Shown piece after piece: positions 1-7,724 of a stretch of DNA of 14,799 nt. The translations under genes and the position numbers were made by a program. The notes under the pieces were generated by a model, which had not been told where the DNA came from, did no database searches, and worked only from the letters and a program-made list of their open reading frames with translations. The DNA is from an uncultured Austwickia sp. (lineage in GTDB: Bacteria > Actinomycetota > Actinomycetes > Actinomycetales > Dermatophilaceae): the NCBI GenBank assembly GCA_934678955.1, contig CAKUSI010000057.1, forward strand, positions 1-14,799, written 5' to 3'. The number at the start of each line of letters is the position of its first letter. The first letter of the stretch is position 1.

Positions 1-208
1 TAAGTGGGGGTGCGTTCCTGCGGTGATGCGTGCGTTTCCCGCCCGTGGGCGGTAAGTGGGGGTGCGTTCCTGCGGTGTTGCGTACGTTTCCCGCCCACGG
101 GCGGAAAGTGGCGGTGCGTTCCTGCGGTGATGCGTACGTTTCCCGCCCGCGGGCGGAAAGTGGCGGTGCCTTCCTGCGGTGATGCGTACGTTTCCCGCCC
201 ACGGGCGG
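1..208. repeat. Four tandem 52-bp repeats, each with a GC-rich hairpin
   Basis: Units lie at 1-52, 53-104, 105-156 and 157-208, with a few bases of a fifth unit after 208 (AAAGTGG) before the similarity ends. Each unit carries CCGCCC, two variable bases, then GGGCGG (39-52, 91-104, 143-156, 195-208), flanked by TTT on the left and usually AAA on the right, so it can form a strong hairpin. Units differ at only a few offsets (1, 8, 14, 26, 32 and the two loop bases 45-46). The loop reads GT, AC, GC, AC in the four units. The array starts at the window edge, so the real copy number is unknown. It lies 3' of coaA, and the hairpin nearest that gene could help end its transcript. The unit length is not a multiple of three and no coding signal persists. 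Confidence 0.95.
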
Positions 209-247
209 AAAGTGGCCGGGCGAGATCTGCCCACGCGGCGGGACGCG

Positions 248-1201
248 TCAGAGCTTGCGCAGCCGCACGTGACGCACGCTGTGATCGGCGCCCTTCGTCA
301 GCACCAGGTTCGCGCGCCCGCGGGTGACCAGCACGTTCTCCCGCAGGTTCGGCTCGTTGATCGCCTCCCAGATCGAGGACGCCATTGCCACGGCCTCGGC
401 GTCGGACAGGGAGGCGTACCGATGGAAGTACGAGGCCGGATCCGCGAACGACGTCGCCCGCAGCGCCAGGAACCGCTCGACGTACCAGCGCCGGATGTCC
501 TGGATGCGCGCGTCCACATAGACGGAGAAGTCGAAGAAGTCCGCCACCGCGAGCCCATACCGGCCGTCCTGGCGCAGCCGCGGGCCCTGGAGGACGTTGA
601 GGCCCTCGACGATCAGGACGTCGGGGTTGCGGACCTCGATCCGGGCCTCGGGGACGATGTCGTAGACGTGGTGGCTGTAGACGGGCGCGGTCACCACCTC
701 GACGCCGGCCTTCACCTCCGAGACGAACCGCAGCAGGGCGCGCTGGTCGTAGCTCTCCGGGAAGCCCTTGCGGTCCAGGATGCCGCGGCGCTCCAGCTCG
801 TGGTTGGGGTAGAGGAAGCCGTCGGTGGTCACGAGCTCGACCTGCGGGGTGCTCGGCCAGTGCAGCAGCAGCTCGCGCAGCAGGCGGGCGGTCGTGGACT
901 TGCCGACCGCCACGGACCCGGCGACGCCGATGACGAAGGGAGTCTTCTCGGGGCGCTCGCCGAGGAAGTTCCAGGTCACGTTGTGCAGCCGCCCGATGGC
1001 CTCGATGTAGAAGGCCAGCAGCCGGGACAGCGGCAGGTAGACGTCCTCGACCTCACGCATGTCGATCTGCTCGCCGATGCCGACCACGCGGGCCACGTCG
1101 GCGGGGGTCAGGGAGAGCGGGTGCGTCTCGCGCAGGCGGGCCCACGCCGAGCGGTCCAACTCCACGTAGGGGGACGGGGTCGGCTCGTGCGAGGTGGACA
1201 C
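248..1201 (-). CDS. coaA: Type I pantothenate kinase
   Basis: Phosphorylates pantothenate with ATP, the first step of coenzyme A synthesis in the cytoplasm. From the GTG at 1201 the protein is 317 residues, close to the usual length of about 310-320. The P-loop GSVAVGKST is at about residues 95-103 with the lysine at 101. Further family blocks follow: TTDGFLYPN, the KGFPESYD stretch, [10 protein letters not shown], and the IVEGLNVLQ strand. The C-terminus RHVRLRKL is typical. I chose the GTG start because the sequence after it ([19 protein letters not shown]) looks like a normal CoaA N-terminus and an AGGGA/GCGGGA purine stretch lies upstream. An ATG at 1249 would add 16 residues but has no visible ribosome site. 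It is divergent from glmS across 113 nt, and its 3' end faces the 52-bp repeat array. Confidence 0.96.
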   Translation of the reverse strand: MSTSHEPTPSPYVELDRSAWARLRETHPLSLTPADVARVVGIGEQIDMREVEDVYLPLSRLLAFYIEAIGRLHNVTWNFLGERPEKTPFVIGVAGSVAVGKSTTARLLRELLLHWPSTPQVELVTTDGFLYPNHELERRGILDRKGFPESYDQRALLRFVSEVKAGVEVVTAPVYSHHVYDIVPEARIEVRNPDVLIVEGLNVLQGPRLRQDGRYGLAVADFFDFSVYVDARIQDIRRWYVERFLALRATSFADPASYFHRYASLSDAEAVAMASSIWEAINEPNLRENVLVTRGRANLVLTKGADHSVRHVRLRKL

Positions 1202-1302
1202 TCCCGCATTCTTCCCTACGCAGTCCTCGCAGGTGGGCGAGGGCGGCAAGGCCGTGAGCCCGCCGTGCGCCTCGCGTGGTCAGGCGCGTTGAATGCCCCG
1301 GA

Positions 1303-1308
1303 TAGAAT
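1303..1308 (+). promoter_or_regulatory. Putative -10 box (TAGAAT) of a leaderless glmS promoter
   Basis: TAGAAT fits the actinobacterial TANNNT consensus and ends 6 nt before the glmS ATG, so transcription would begin at or next to the start codon. No Shine-Dalgarno sequence stands in front of glmS, which agrees with a leaderless message. No good -35 hexamer is visible at the normal spacing. Confidence 0.55.
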
Positions 1309-1314
1309 CGGATT

Positions 1315-3174
1315 ATGTGCGGAATCGTGGGGTACGTCGGTCCGTCGGCGAGCGGACGCGCGCTCGACGTGATCATGGAGGGGCTGGCCCGGCTGGAATA
1401 CCGCGGGTATGACTCCGCCGGTGTCGCTTTGGCGGGGGCGGGGTTCGGAGAGATCGCCTGGTCCAAGAAGGCCGGCAAGCTGGCCAACCTGCGCGCGGAG
1501 CTGGACGCGCACCCGCTGCCGCCATCGGGCACGGGCATCGGGCATACGCGCTGGGCCACCCACGGCGGACCCACCGACGCGAACGCCCACCCCCATCTGG
1601 GCGGCGGGGACGACAAGCTGGCGCTGATCCACAACGGGATCGTGGAGAACTTCCACGCGCTCAAGGGGGAACTGCTGGCGCAGGGCGCCACGTTTCGTTC
1701 CGAGACCGACACCGAGGTGGCCGCGCAGCTGATCGCGAGGGCCTATGCGCAGACGGGCGACCTGACCGAGGCCATGCGCCAGGTGGTGAACCGCCTCGAG
1801 GGTGCGTTCACCCTGCTCGCGGTGCACGCGGACACCCCGGACGTGGTCGTGGCCGCGCGCCGCAACTCGCCCCTGGTCGTGGGGCTGGGCGAGGGCGAGA
1901 ACTTCCTGGGGTCGGACGTGGCCGCGTTCATCGGTCACACGAAGCAGGCGATGGAAGTCGACCAGGACCAGATCGTGACGATCACCGCCGAGGACGTGTC
2001 GGTGATCGGCTTCGACGGGGCGCCGGCGCAGGGCAAGCGGTTCGAGGTGACCTGGGACGCCGCGCAGGCCGAGAAGGGCGGCCACAGCTCTTTCATGGTC
2101 AAGGAGATCCTGGAGCAGCCGCACGCGGTCCTGGACACCCTGCTCGGGCGGACGGATTCGCAGGGGCAACTGGTCCTGGACGAGATGCGGATCGATCCGG
2201 AGCGCCTGCGCGCGGTCGACAAGATCGTGATCGTGGCCTGCGGGACCGCGTTCTATTCGGGGCTGACCGCCAAGTACGCGATCGAGCACTGGACCCGTAT
2301 CCCCTGCGAGGTGGAGCTGGCGCACGAGTTCCGCTACCGGGACCCGGTCATCGGGGCGACAACGCTCGTGGTCTCGATCTCCCAGTCGGGGGAGACGATG
2401 GACACGCTCATGGCGGTGAAGCACGCCCGCGAGCTGGGGGCGCTGACGCTGTCGATCTGCAACACGCATGGCGCGACGATCCCGCGCGAGTCCGACGCGG
2501 CGCTCTATACACACGCCGGCCCCGAGATCGCGGTGGCCTCGACCAAGGCGTTCACCGCGCAGATCACCGCGTGCTACCTGTTCGGCCTCTACTTGGCCCA
2601 GCTGCGTGGCAGCGCCGACGCCGCCCGGGAGGTCATGGCGGAGCTCGCGGATATCCCGGCGAAGCTGGAGACCGTGCTGGCGTCGATGGACCGGGTGCGC
2701 GAGATCGCCCGCTTCATGGCCGACACCCGCTCGGTCCTGTTCCTGGGGCGGCATGTCGGCTACCCGATCGCCCTGGAGGGCGCGCTCAAGCTGAAGGAGA
2801 TCGCCTACATCCACGCCGAGGGCTTCGCCGCGGGGGAGCTGAAGCACGGCCCGATCGCCCTGATCGAGCCCGGTCAGCCGGTGTTCATCGTGGTGCCCTC
2901 GCCGCACACTCCGTACAGCCTGCACGACAAGGTGGTCTCCAACATCCAGGAGATCCGCGCCCGCGGTGCCCGCACGCTGGTGATCGCCGAGGAGGGGGAC
3001 GAGGCGGTGGTGCCGTTCGCGGACGAGGTGATCCGCGTGCCCGCGACGAGCCCGCTGCTGGCGCCGCTGTTGACGATCGTGCCGCTGCAGGTGTTCGCGT
3101 GCGAGCTGGCGACGGCGAAGGGTCTGGACGTGGACCAGCCGCGGAACCTGGCGAAGTCCGTCACCGTCGAGTAA
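1315..3174 (+). CDS. glmS: Glutamine--fructose-6-phosphate aminotransferase (isomerizing)
   Basis: Makes glucosamine-6-phosphate from fructose-6-phosphate and glutamine, the entry step to UDP-GlcNAc for peptidoglycan and teichoic acid. The protein has 619 residues, a normal length. The start is fixed by MCGIVGYVG, since Cys2 must become the N-terminal nucleophile of the glutaminase domain. That domain shows [16 protein letters not shown] and HNGIVENF. Two SIS (sugar isomerase) domains follow, with [17 protein letters not shown] and the catalytic stretch [17 protein letters not shown]. The C-terminus [13 protein letters not shown] is the canonical tail that closes the active site. It is followed after 17 nt by acpS, probably in the same transcript. 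The upstream region is too short for, and shows no sign of, a glmS ribozyme; a leaderless promoter is more likely. Confidence 0.98.
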   Translation: MCGIVGYVGPSASGRALDVIMEGLARLEYRGYDSAGVALAGAGFGEIAWSKKAGKLANLRAELDAHPLPPSGTGIGHTRWATHGGPTDANAHPHLGGGDDKLALIHNGIVENFHALKGELLAQGATFRSETDTEVAAQLIARAYAQTGDLTEAMRQVVNRLEGAFTLLAVHADTPDVVVAARRNSPLVVGLGEGENFLGSDVAAFIGHTKQAMEVDQDQIVTITAEDVSVIGFDGAPAQGKRFEVTWDAAQAEKGGHSSFMVKEILEQPHAVLDTLLGRTDSQGQLVLDEMRIDPERLRAVDKIVIVACGTAFYSGLTAKYAIEHWTRIPCEVELAHEFRYRDPVIGATTLVVSISQSGETMDTLMAVKHARELGALTLSICNTHGATIPRESDAALYTHAGPEIAVASTKAFTAQITACYLFGLYLAQLRGSADAAREVMAELADIPAKLETVLASMDRVREIARFMADTRSVLFLGRHVGYPIALEGALKLKEIAYIHAEGFAAGELKHGPIALIEPGQPVFIVVPSPHTPYSLHDKVVSNIQEIRARGARTLVIAEEGDEAVVPFADEVIRVPATSPLLAPLLTIVPLQVFACELATAKGLDVDQPRNLAKSVTVE

Positions 3175-3191
3175 AGATCCCGCGAAAGGCC

Positions 3192-3545
3192 ATGACGATC
3201 CTCGGCGTCGGCGTCGACGTCTGCGAGATCGCCCGGATCGAGCGACTCGTGGGCAGCACGCCGAGGCTCCTCGAGCGCCTGTTCACGCCGGAGGAGCGGG
3301 GACTGCCGGTGGCTTCGCTCGCGGCCCGGTTCGCGGCGAAGGAGGCGGTCGCGAAGGCCCTGGGCGCGCCGGGCGATCTGAGTTGGCAGGACGCCTGGGT
3401 CGTGCGCGGCCCTGCCGGGGCGCCGTCGCTGCACGTCAGCGGTAGTGTGGCGGCGCGGGCGGCGGCGCTGGGTGTCAGGTCGTGGCACGTGTCCTTGTCG
3501 CACGACGGCGGCCTGGCCGTGGCGGTCGTGGTCGCCGAGGGCTGA
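3192..3545 (+). CDS. acpS: Holo-[acyl-carrier-protein] synthase
   Basis: Transfers the 4'-phosphopantetheine arm of coenzyme A to a serine of acyl carrier protein, activating fatty acid synthesis. At 117 residues it matches the small trimeric AcpS family. It opens with [15 protein letters not shown], where Asp9 is the Mg-binding residue, and continues with RLFTPEER and [12 protein letters not shown], where Glu51 is the second catalytic acid. The end [19 protein letters not shown] is typical. The ATG at 3192 is preceded by a short purine run (GAAAGG), and the gene starts 17 nt after glmS, so co-transcription and translational coupling are likely. It uses CoA, the product of the pathway begun by the neighbouring coaA. 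Confidence 0.96.
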   Translation: MTILGVGVDVCEIARIERLVGSTPRLLERLFTPEERGLPVASLAARFAAKEAVAKALGAPGDLSWQDAWVVRGPAGAPSLHVSGSVAARAAALGVRSWHVSLSHDGGLAVAVVVAEG

Positions 3546-3605
3546 CCGGCGCGGGAGGCGCGGACGAGGACCACCCCCCGCGAGCGCGCGAGGAGAGGTG
3601 GACCG

Positions 3606-5150
3606 ATGACCCTGCAGGCCTGGTCGGTGCCGGACGTGCGTGCGGCCGAAGAGGCTGCGATGGCGAAGCTGCCCGACGGTGAGTTGATGCAGCGGGCGGC
3701 GCGTGGGTTGGCGGCGGTGGTGCGGGCACGGCTCGCGGGGCGGGCGCGGGCCACGGTGGTGGGGCTGGTCGGGTCGGGGGGCAATGGGGGCGACACCCTG
3801 TACGCGTTGGCGCGCGTCGCGAAGCGGCGGGAGTCCGACGACGTGGTGGCGCTCCTGGTGTCCGAGCGGGAAGCGCACGCCGGGGGGCTCGCCGCTGCCG
3901 AGGAGGCGGGGGTGCGGGTCCTGAGGGCGCCGTGGGGCCAGGAGCCACCGGAGGAGGCGCTGGAGGCCGTGCGCACGGCCGACGTCCTGGTGGACGGGCT
4001 GGCCGGGATCGGCGGGCGGCCGGGGTTCAAGGGGGGGATGGGCGCCGTGGTCGAGCCCCTCTTGGCGGCGGTGCCGCCGGAGGCGTACGTCGTCGCGGTG
4101 GACCTGCCGAGCGGGGCCGACCCGGAGGGCGAGCGGCCAGGGAGCGCCGGTGTCTGGGCGGACGAGACGGTGACGTTCGGGGTGTGCAAAGGCGTGCACG
4201 TGTTGACCACGGCGGACCGCTGCGGCCTGTTGACCGTCGTGGACATCGGGCTGGAGATGTCGACGACGCCGGTGGCCGAGAGCCTCATCCACGACGACGT
4301 GGCCCGGCTGTGGCCGCAGCCGGGGCCGGCGGACGACAAGTACAGCCGGGGCGTGCTCGGCGTGGTCGCCGGCGGGGAGAAGTACCCGGGCGCGGCGGCG
4401 CTGAGCGTGACGGCGGCGGTATGCGCGGGGGCGGGGATGGTCCGGTACGTGGGCCCCCCGACACCGACGTTCCTGGTCAGCGGGCGGGTCCCGGAGGTGG
4501 TGCTGGGGCCGCCGACCGGCAACCAGCGCGTGCAGGCGTGGCTGGTCGGCCCGGGGCTGGACCCGGCGCCGGGCGGCGAGGGTCCGGACGCGGCGCAGGT
4601 GGCGGCAGCCAGGGAGGCCTTGGATTCGGGGCTGCCCGCGGTGGTCGACGCCGGCGGGCTCGACCTGCTCACCGGTCCCCGGCCGGGGGCAGGCGCGCGG
4701 ACCCTCCTCACTCCGCACGCCGGCGAGCTGGCCCGGCTGCTCGGGCGCCTCGCGGGGCGCGAGGTCGCGCGCGAGGACGTGGAGAAGGATCCTGTCCGGA
4801 TGGCGCGGACCGTCGCGGGCCTGCTGCACGCGACCGTACTGCTCAAGGGACATCGCACGTACGTGGTGCCGCCGCCGGGCAGCGGCCTCCCGGTGCGGGC
4901 CCAGGCCGACGCGCCGGCGTGGCTGGCCACCGCGGGCTCCGGCGACGTGCTGGCCGGAATCGCCGGGACACTGCTGGCGGCCGGACTCGATCCCCTCGAC
5001 GCGGGGTCATTGGCGGCGCTCGTGCACGGTCTCGCCGGTCACGAGGCCTCCGGCGGGGGGCCGGTGCGCGCCCTCGCGGTCGCGGAATCGTTGGGGGATG
5101 TGCTCGCACGGCTGCTCTCTCGCCCCGCCGAGGCCGACGGCTCGCCCTGA
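3606..5150 (+). CDS. nnr: Bifunctional NAD(P)HX epimerase / ADP-dependent NAD(P)HX dehydratase
   Basis: Repairs hydrated nicotinamide cofactors: the N-terminal domain interconverts R- and S-NAD(P)HX and the C-terminal domain dehydrates the S form using ADP. The 514 residues fit the fused form. The epimerase half (about 1-220) has GSGGNGGD at 56-63, where most relatives read NNGGD, and VDLPSG at 165-170 with Asp166. The dehydratase half (about 230-505), of ribokinase-like fold, shows GGEKYPGAAALS near 256-267, LTPHAGEL near 368-375, LLKGHRTYVV near 412-421 and ATAGSGDVLAG near 441-451 with catalytic Asp447. An AGGAGAGG ribosome site stands at 3591-3598, 7 nt before the ATG. It follows acpS after 60 nt. 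In many actinobacteria alr comes next; here an 82-nt gap and a hydrolase follow instead. Confidence 0.94.
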   Translation: MTLQAWSVPDVRAAEEAAMAKLPDGELMQRAARGLAAVVRARLAGRARATVVGLVGSGGNGGDTLYALARVAKRRESDDVVALLVSEREAHAGGLAAAEEAGVRVLRAPWGQEPPEEALEAVRTADVLVDGLAGIGGRPGFKGGMGAVVEPLLAAVPPEAYVVAVDLPSGADPEGERPGSAGVWADETVTFGVCKGVHVLTTADRCGLLTVVDIGLEMSTTPVAESLIHDDVARLWPQPGPADDKYSRGVLGVVAGGEKYPGAAALSVTAAVCAGAGMVRYVGPPTPTFLVSGRVPEVVLGPPTGNQRVQAWLVGPGLDPAPGGEGPDAAQVAAAREALDSGLPAVVDAGGLDLLTGPRPGAGARTLLTPHAGELARLLGRLAGREVAREDVEKDPVRMARTVAGLLHATVLLKGHRTYVVPPPGSGLPVRAQADAPAWLATAGSGDVLAGIAGTLLAAGLDPLDAGSLAALVHGLAGHEASGGGPVRALAVAESLGDVLARLLSRPAEADGSP

Positions 5151-5190
5151 TACCCGTTTCCGAGCGACACTATGAGGTGACCAACGGGTA
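5151..5190. promoter_or_regulatory. Perfect 8-bp inverted repeat between nnr and the hydrolase
   Basis: TACCCGTT at 5151-5158 and AACGGGTA at 5183-5190 are exact reverse complements separated by 24 nt. The left arm begins immediately after the nnr stop codon. The arms are centred 32 bp apart, about three helical turns, which would suit a dimeric regulator. A stem-loop in RNA is also possible, but there is no T-run for a classical terminator. Function unknown. Confidence 0.4.
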
Positions 5191-5232
5191 GACCGGGGAT
5201 GAGCAGGGGGGGACCGGTCGGCAGGAGGATGA

Positions 5233-6459
5233 ATGAGTCAGCAACCGCTGGGGGCGGTGCGTAGCCTGACCGGGCTCGGACTGGGCCTCGCGGCGGCGGG
5301 CATCACGGCGGCCGCCGGGATCGCGGCGGACCGGTTGAGTCGGGATCGGCGCGTGGCCCTGGCGCTCGACGAGGAGCAGGGCACGTCGCTGCGGACCGCA
5401 TACGACGAGATCCCCGACCGCGCGCTCACCGTGACGGCGTCCGACGGCGTGAACCTGCACGTCGAGGTCGACGAGCCGCGCGGCGAGGCATCCACGCACG
5501 AGGGGGACACGCCCCTGGGGGAGCCGCCGACGATCGTGTTCAGCCACGGGTATTGCTTGTCGCTGCGGTGCTGGGTCTTCCAACGACGGGCGCTGCGGGA
5601 GGCGGGCTACCGGATCGTCCTGTGGGATCAGCGGGGGCACGGCAAGTCGGGCACGGGGGAGCCCGACAGCTATCACATCGATCAGCTCGGCCGGGACCTC
5701 AAGGCCGTGATCGACGAGGTGGCGCCCGCGGGCCCGATGGTGCTCGTCGGGCACTCGATGGGCGGGATGACGATGATGGCCCTCGGCCTCGACTTCGAGG
5801 ATCTGGTGCGGGAGCGGGTCGTCGGCGCGGCGTTCGTCTCGACGAGCACGGGTGGCTTGTCGACGGTCTCCTACGGGCTCGGGGCAGCGGCCGGCAAGGC
5901 GGTGCACGTGTTCGGCCCGGCGGCGGCCGGCCGGCTGGCGCGGCTACAGGGCCTGGTGGACGGCACCGTGAAAGCCGGCAAGGACGTCATGAACTTCATC
6001 GTCGACTGGGGGTCCTTCGGGTCGCCGGTCCCGATGAGCATCGCCGACCTCACCACGGACATGATCTTCAGCACCCGGATGGAGGTCATCTCGGCCTTCA
6101 TGCCGCACTTCGACAAGCACGACAAGCGGGAGGCGCTGGAGTCCTACTCCGGCATCGAGACTCTGGTCGTCAACGGCACCGTGGACAAGCTGACGCCGCC
6201 TTCGCACAGCGACGAGATCGTACGGCTGCTCCCGGGGTCCGAGCACGTGGTCGTGGAGGACGCCGGGCACGTGATCATGCTGGAACACCCCGAGGTGCTC
6301 AACGAGCAGCTGCTCGCGCTCGTGGCGCGTGGGCGCAGGGCCCAGATGGCCGGACAGGAGCCGTCGACCAGCTCGATCACCGTCCGGTACCGGGACCTCG
6401 TGGCGCGGCGGCGGGTCCGTCGGGCCCGTCGCCAGGTCGACGGCCGGCGGCGCGCGTGA
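5233..6459 (+). CDS. Membrane-anchored alpha/beta hydrolase
   Basis: An alpha/beta-hydrolase-fold enzyme of 408 residues with unknown substrate. Residues about 12-33 form a hydrophobic Ala/Gly/Leu segment followed by basic residues, so it is probably an anchor or uncleaved signal rather than a free cytosolic start. The core begins near residue 60 with the SHGYCLS oxyanion-hole region (104-110), then DQRGHGKSG (132-140). The nucleophile elbow GHSMGG has Ser175. The acid is probably Asp318 (GTVDKLTP) and the histidine His346 (EDAGHVIMLEHP). The last 24 residues are very arginine-rich. AGGAGG at 5223-5228 supports this ATG. It overlaps tsaE by the GTGA motif. A hydrolase of this type often precedes tsaE in actinobacteria, usually with alr before it; a link to t6A modification is not established. 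Confidence 0.88.
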   Translation: MSQQPLGAVRSLTGLGLGLAAAGITAAAGIAADRLSRDRRVALALDEEQGTSLRTAYDEIPDRALTVTASDGVNLHVEVDEPRGEASTHEGDTPLGEPPTIVFSHGYCLSLRCWVFQRRALREAGYRIVLWDQRGHGKSGTGEPDSYHIDQLGRDLKAVIDEVAPAGPMVLVGHSMGGMTMMALGLDFEDLVRERVVGAAFVSTSTGGLSTVSYGLGAAAGKAVHVFGPAAAGRLARLQGLVDGTVKAGKDVMNFIVDWGSFGSPVPMSIADLTTDMIFSTRMEVISAFMPHFDKHDKREALESYSGIETLVVNGTVDKLTPPSHSDEIVRLLPGSEHVVVEDAGHVIMLEHPEVLNEQLLALVARGRRAQMAGQEPSTSSITVRYRDLVARRRVRRARRQVDGRRRA

Positions 6460-7001
6460 GCATCGAGCGGGGCGCACCCGGGGTCGTGCTGGCCGGCCCC
6501 GAGCAGCTGGTCGACGCGGAGGACACGCGCGGCTGGGGCCGAGGGCTCGCGGCCCGGCTGCGGCGGGGCGACGTCGTGCTCCTCACCGGCGAGTTGGGCG
6601 CGGGCAAGACCACGCTGACGCAGGGTCTCGGCGAGGGTCTGGGGGTGCGCGGGCCGGTGACCAGCCCGACGTTCGTGATCGCGCGCGAGCACCCCTCGCT
6701 GACGGACGGGCCCGCGCTGGTGCACGTGGACGCCTACCGGCTCGCCGGCGCGGTCGAACTGGACGACCTCGATCTGCTGACGGGCCTGGACGAGGCCGTG
6801 GTGGTCGTCGAGTGGGGTCGCGGCCTGGCCGAGGAGCTGGCGGACAGCTACCTGGAGGTCGAGCTGGTCCGTGCAGGGGGGGACCTGAAGCACGACCGGT
6901 CGGGTTGCGAAGAACTCGCGGATCCGCGCACGGTGCGCCTGGTCGGGCACGGCCCCCGGTGGGGCGACGGGGGCGTCGGGCCGGCGAGGGCCCTGGACTA
7001 G
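6456..7001 (+). CDS. tsaE: tRNA threonylcarbamoyladenosine biosynthesis ATPase TsaE
   Basis: ATPase partner of the TsaB-TsaD complex that completes the t6A modification at A37 of ANN-decoding tRNAs. From the GTG at 6456 the product is 181 residues. The Walker A motif GELGAGKTT is at about 45-53, followed by the family signatures SPTFVIAREH and HVDAYRL, and the VVVEWGRGL strand near the end of the domain. The C-terminal 45 residues (from about AGGDLKHDRS on) are longer than in minimal homologues and carry no recognised motif. The start overlaps the hydrolase stop (GTGA), which implies translational coupling. Its stop TAG is also the first part of the possible tsaB -10 box. Confidence 0.95.
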   Translation: MSIERGAPGVVLAGPEQLVDAEDTRGWGRGLAARLRRGDVVLLTGELGAGKTTLTQGLGEGLGVRGPVTSPTFVIAREHPSLTDGPALVHVDAYRLAGAVELDDLDLLTGLDEAVVVVEWGRGLAEELADSYLEVELVRAGGDLKHDRSGCEELADPRTVRLVGHGPRWGDGGVGPARALD

Positions 7002-7004
7002 CCT
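6999..7004 (+). promoter_or_regulatory. Possible internal -10 box (TAGCCT) for tsaB
   Basis: TAGCCT fits TANNNT and ends exactly 6 nt before the tsaB GTG, the geometry expected for leaderless transcription. It overlaps the tsaE stop codon. The GGCAAG between box and start is not a convincing ribosome site at that spacing. Chance occurrence cannot be excluded. Confidence 0.35.
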
Positions 7005-7010
7005 GGCAAG

Positions 7011-7724
7011 GTGCTCCTCGCCCTCGACACGTCGACCAGCGCAATCACCGTCGCGCTCCACGACGGATCGGCCGTCGCGGCCCGCGCCTGCGAGCTCGAT
7101 GCCCGGTCGCACGGCGAGCGCCTGGCGCCGCTCATCCAGGCCGCGTTCGACCAGGCCGGGGTCGGCCCGGAGGCGGTCACCGCCGTCGTGGTCGGCGAGG
7201 GACCCGGACCGTTCACGGGGCTGCGGGTGGGCCTGGTCAGCGCCGCCGTGTTCGCCTGGGCGCGCGGCCTGCCCGCATACGGTCTCTGCAGCCTCGACGC
7301 CCTCGCGTGGCAGGCGATGGGCGTCGCGGCAGCGGGCGGACCGGCGGCGGCGCTCCCGGCCGGCGGGCGACTCCTGGTCGCGACCGACGCCCGGCGCAAA
7401 GAGGTCTATTGGGCCACCTACGACGTGACCGGCGGCCTCCCGGTCCGACTCGACGGACCGGCGGTGGGCCGCGCGGCCGCGCTGGACGAGCGGATTCGGG
7501 AGTTGCCGGCCGTCGGCCGGGGCCCGGAGCTCTACGGGGACGCGCTGAATGCCTGGCTTCCGGACGCGTCGGTCAGGGACGTGGACGCGGGCGCGCTCGC
7601 CGAGCTGGCGGCACGCCGCCTCGCGGGCGGCGAGACGTTGTCCCCTCCCACGCCGCGCTACCTGCGCCGACCCGACGCCCAGCCCCAGGCGGGCGTTCCC
7701 CCGCTCGCGGGAGCGCCGGCGTGA
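7011..7724 (+). CDS. tsaB: tRNA threonylcarbamoyladenosine biosynthesis protein TsaB
   Basis: Non-catalytic scaffold of the TsaB-TsaD-TsaE machinery, with the ASKHA fold shared with TsaD. The 237-residue product opens with LLALDTSTSAITVAL and has the hallmark GEGPGPFTGLRVG at about 62-74, which lies at the TsaD contact surface in studied homologues. It continues with the DARRKEVYWATYD stretch. The GTG at 7011 directly precedes the conserved LLALDTS strand, so the start is secure. It follows tsaE after 9 nt and overlaps rimI by GTGA. It may have an additional promoter of its own (TAGCCT just upstream). Confidence 0.95.
   Translation: MLLALDTSTSAITVALHDGSAVAARACELDARSHGERLAPLIQAAFDQAGVGPEAVTAVVVGEGPGPFTGLRVGLVSAAVFAWARGLPAYGLCSLDALAWQAMGVAAAGGPAAALPAGGRLLVATDARRKEVYWATYDVTGGLPVRLDGPAVGRAAALDERIRELPAVGRGPELYGDALNAWLPDASVRDVDAGALAELAARRLAGGETLSPPTPRYLRRPDAQPQAGVPPLAGAPA

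Noticed and set aside
1..208. CRISPR array
   Set aside because: The whole 52-bp unit repeats with no unique spacers between copies, and no cas gene is near.
4..327. Plus-strand 107-residue reading frame through the repeats
   Set aside because: The 52-bp period shifts the frame every copy, giving inconsistent peptides, and the frame runs antisense into coaA.
1216..2925. 569-residue minus-strand frame opposite glmS
   Set aside because: Antisense shadow of a clear glmS; Arg/Gly/His-rich with no recognisable motif, as expected in high-GC DNA.
2874..4853. Long minus-strand frames (659 and 589 residues) opposite nnr and acpS
   Set aside because: Same artefact; nnr and acpS show full sets of family motifs on the plus strand.
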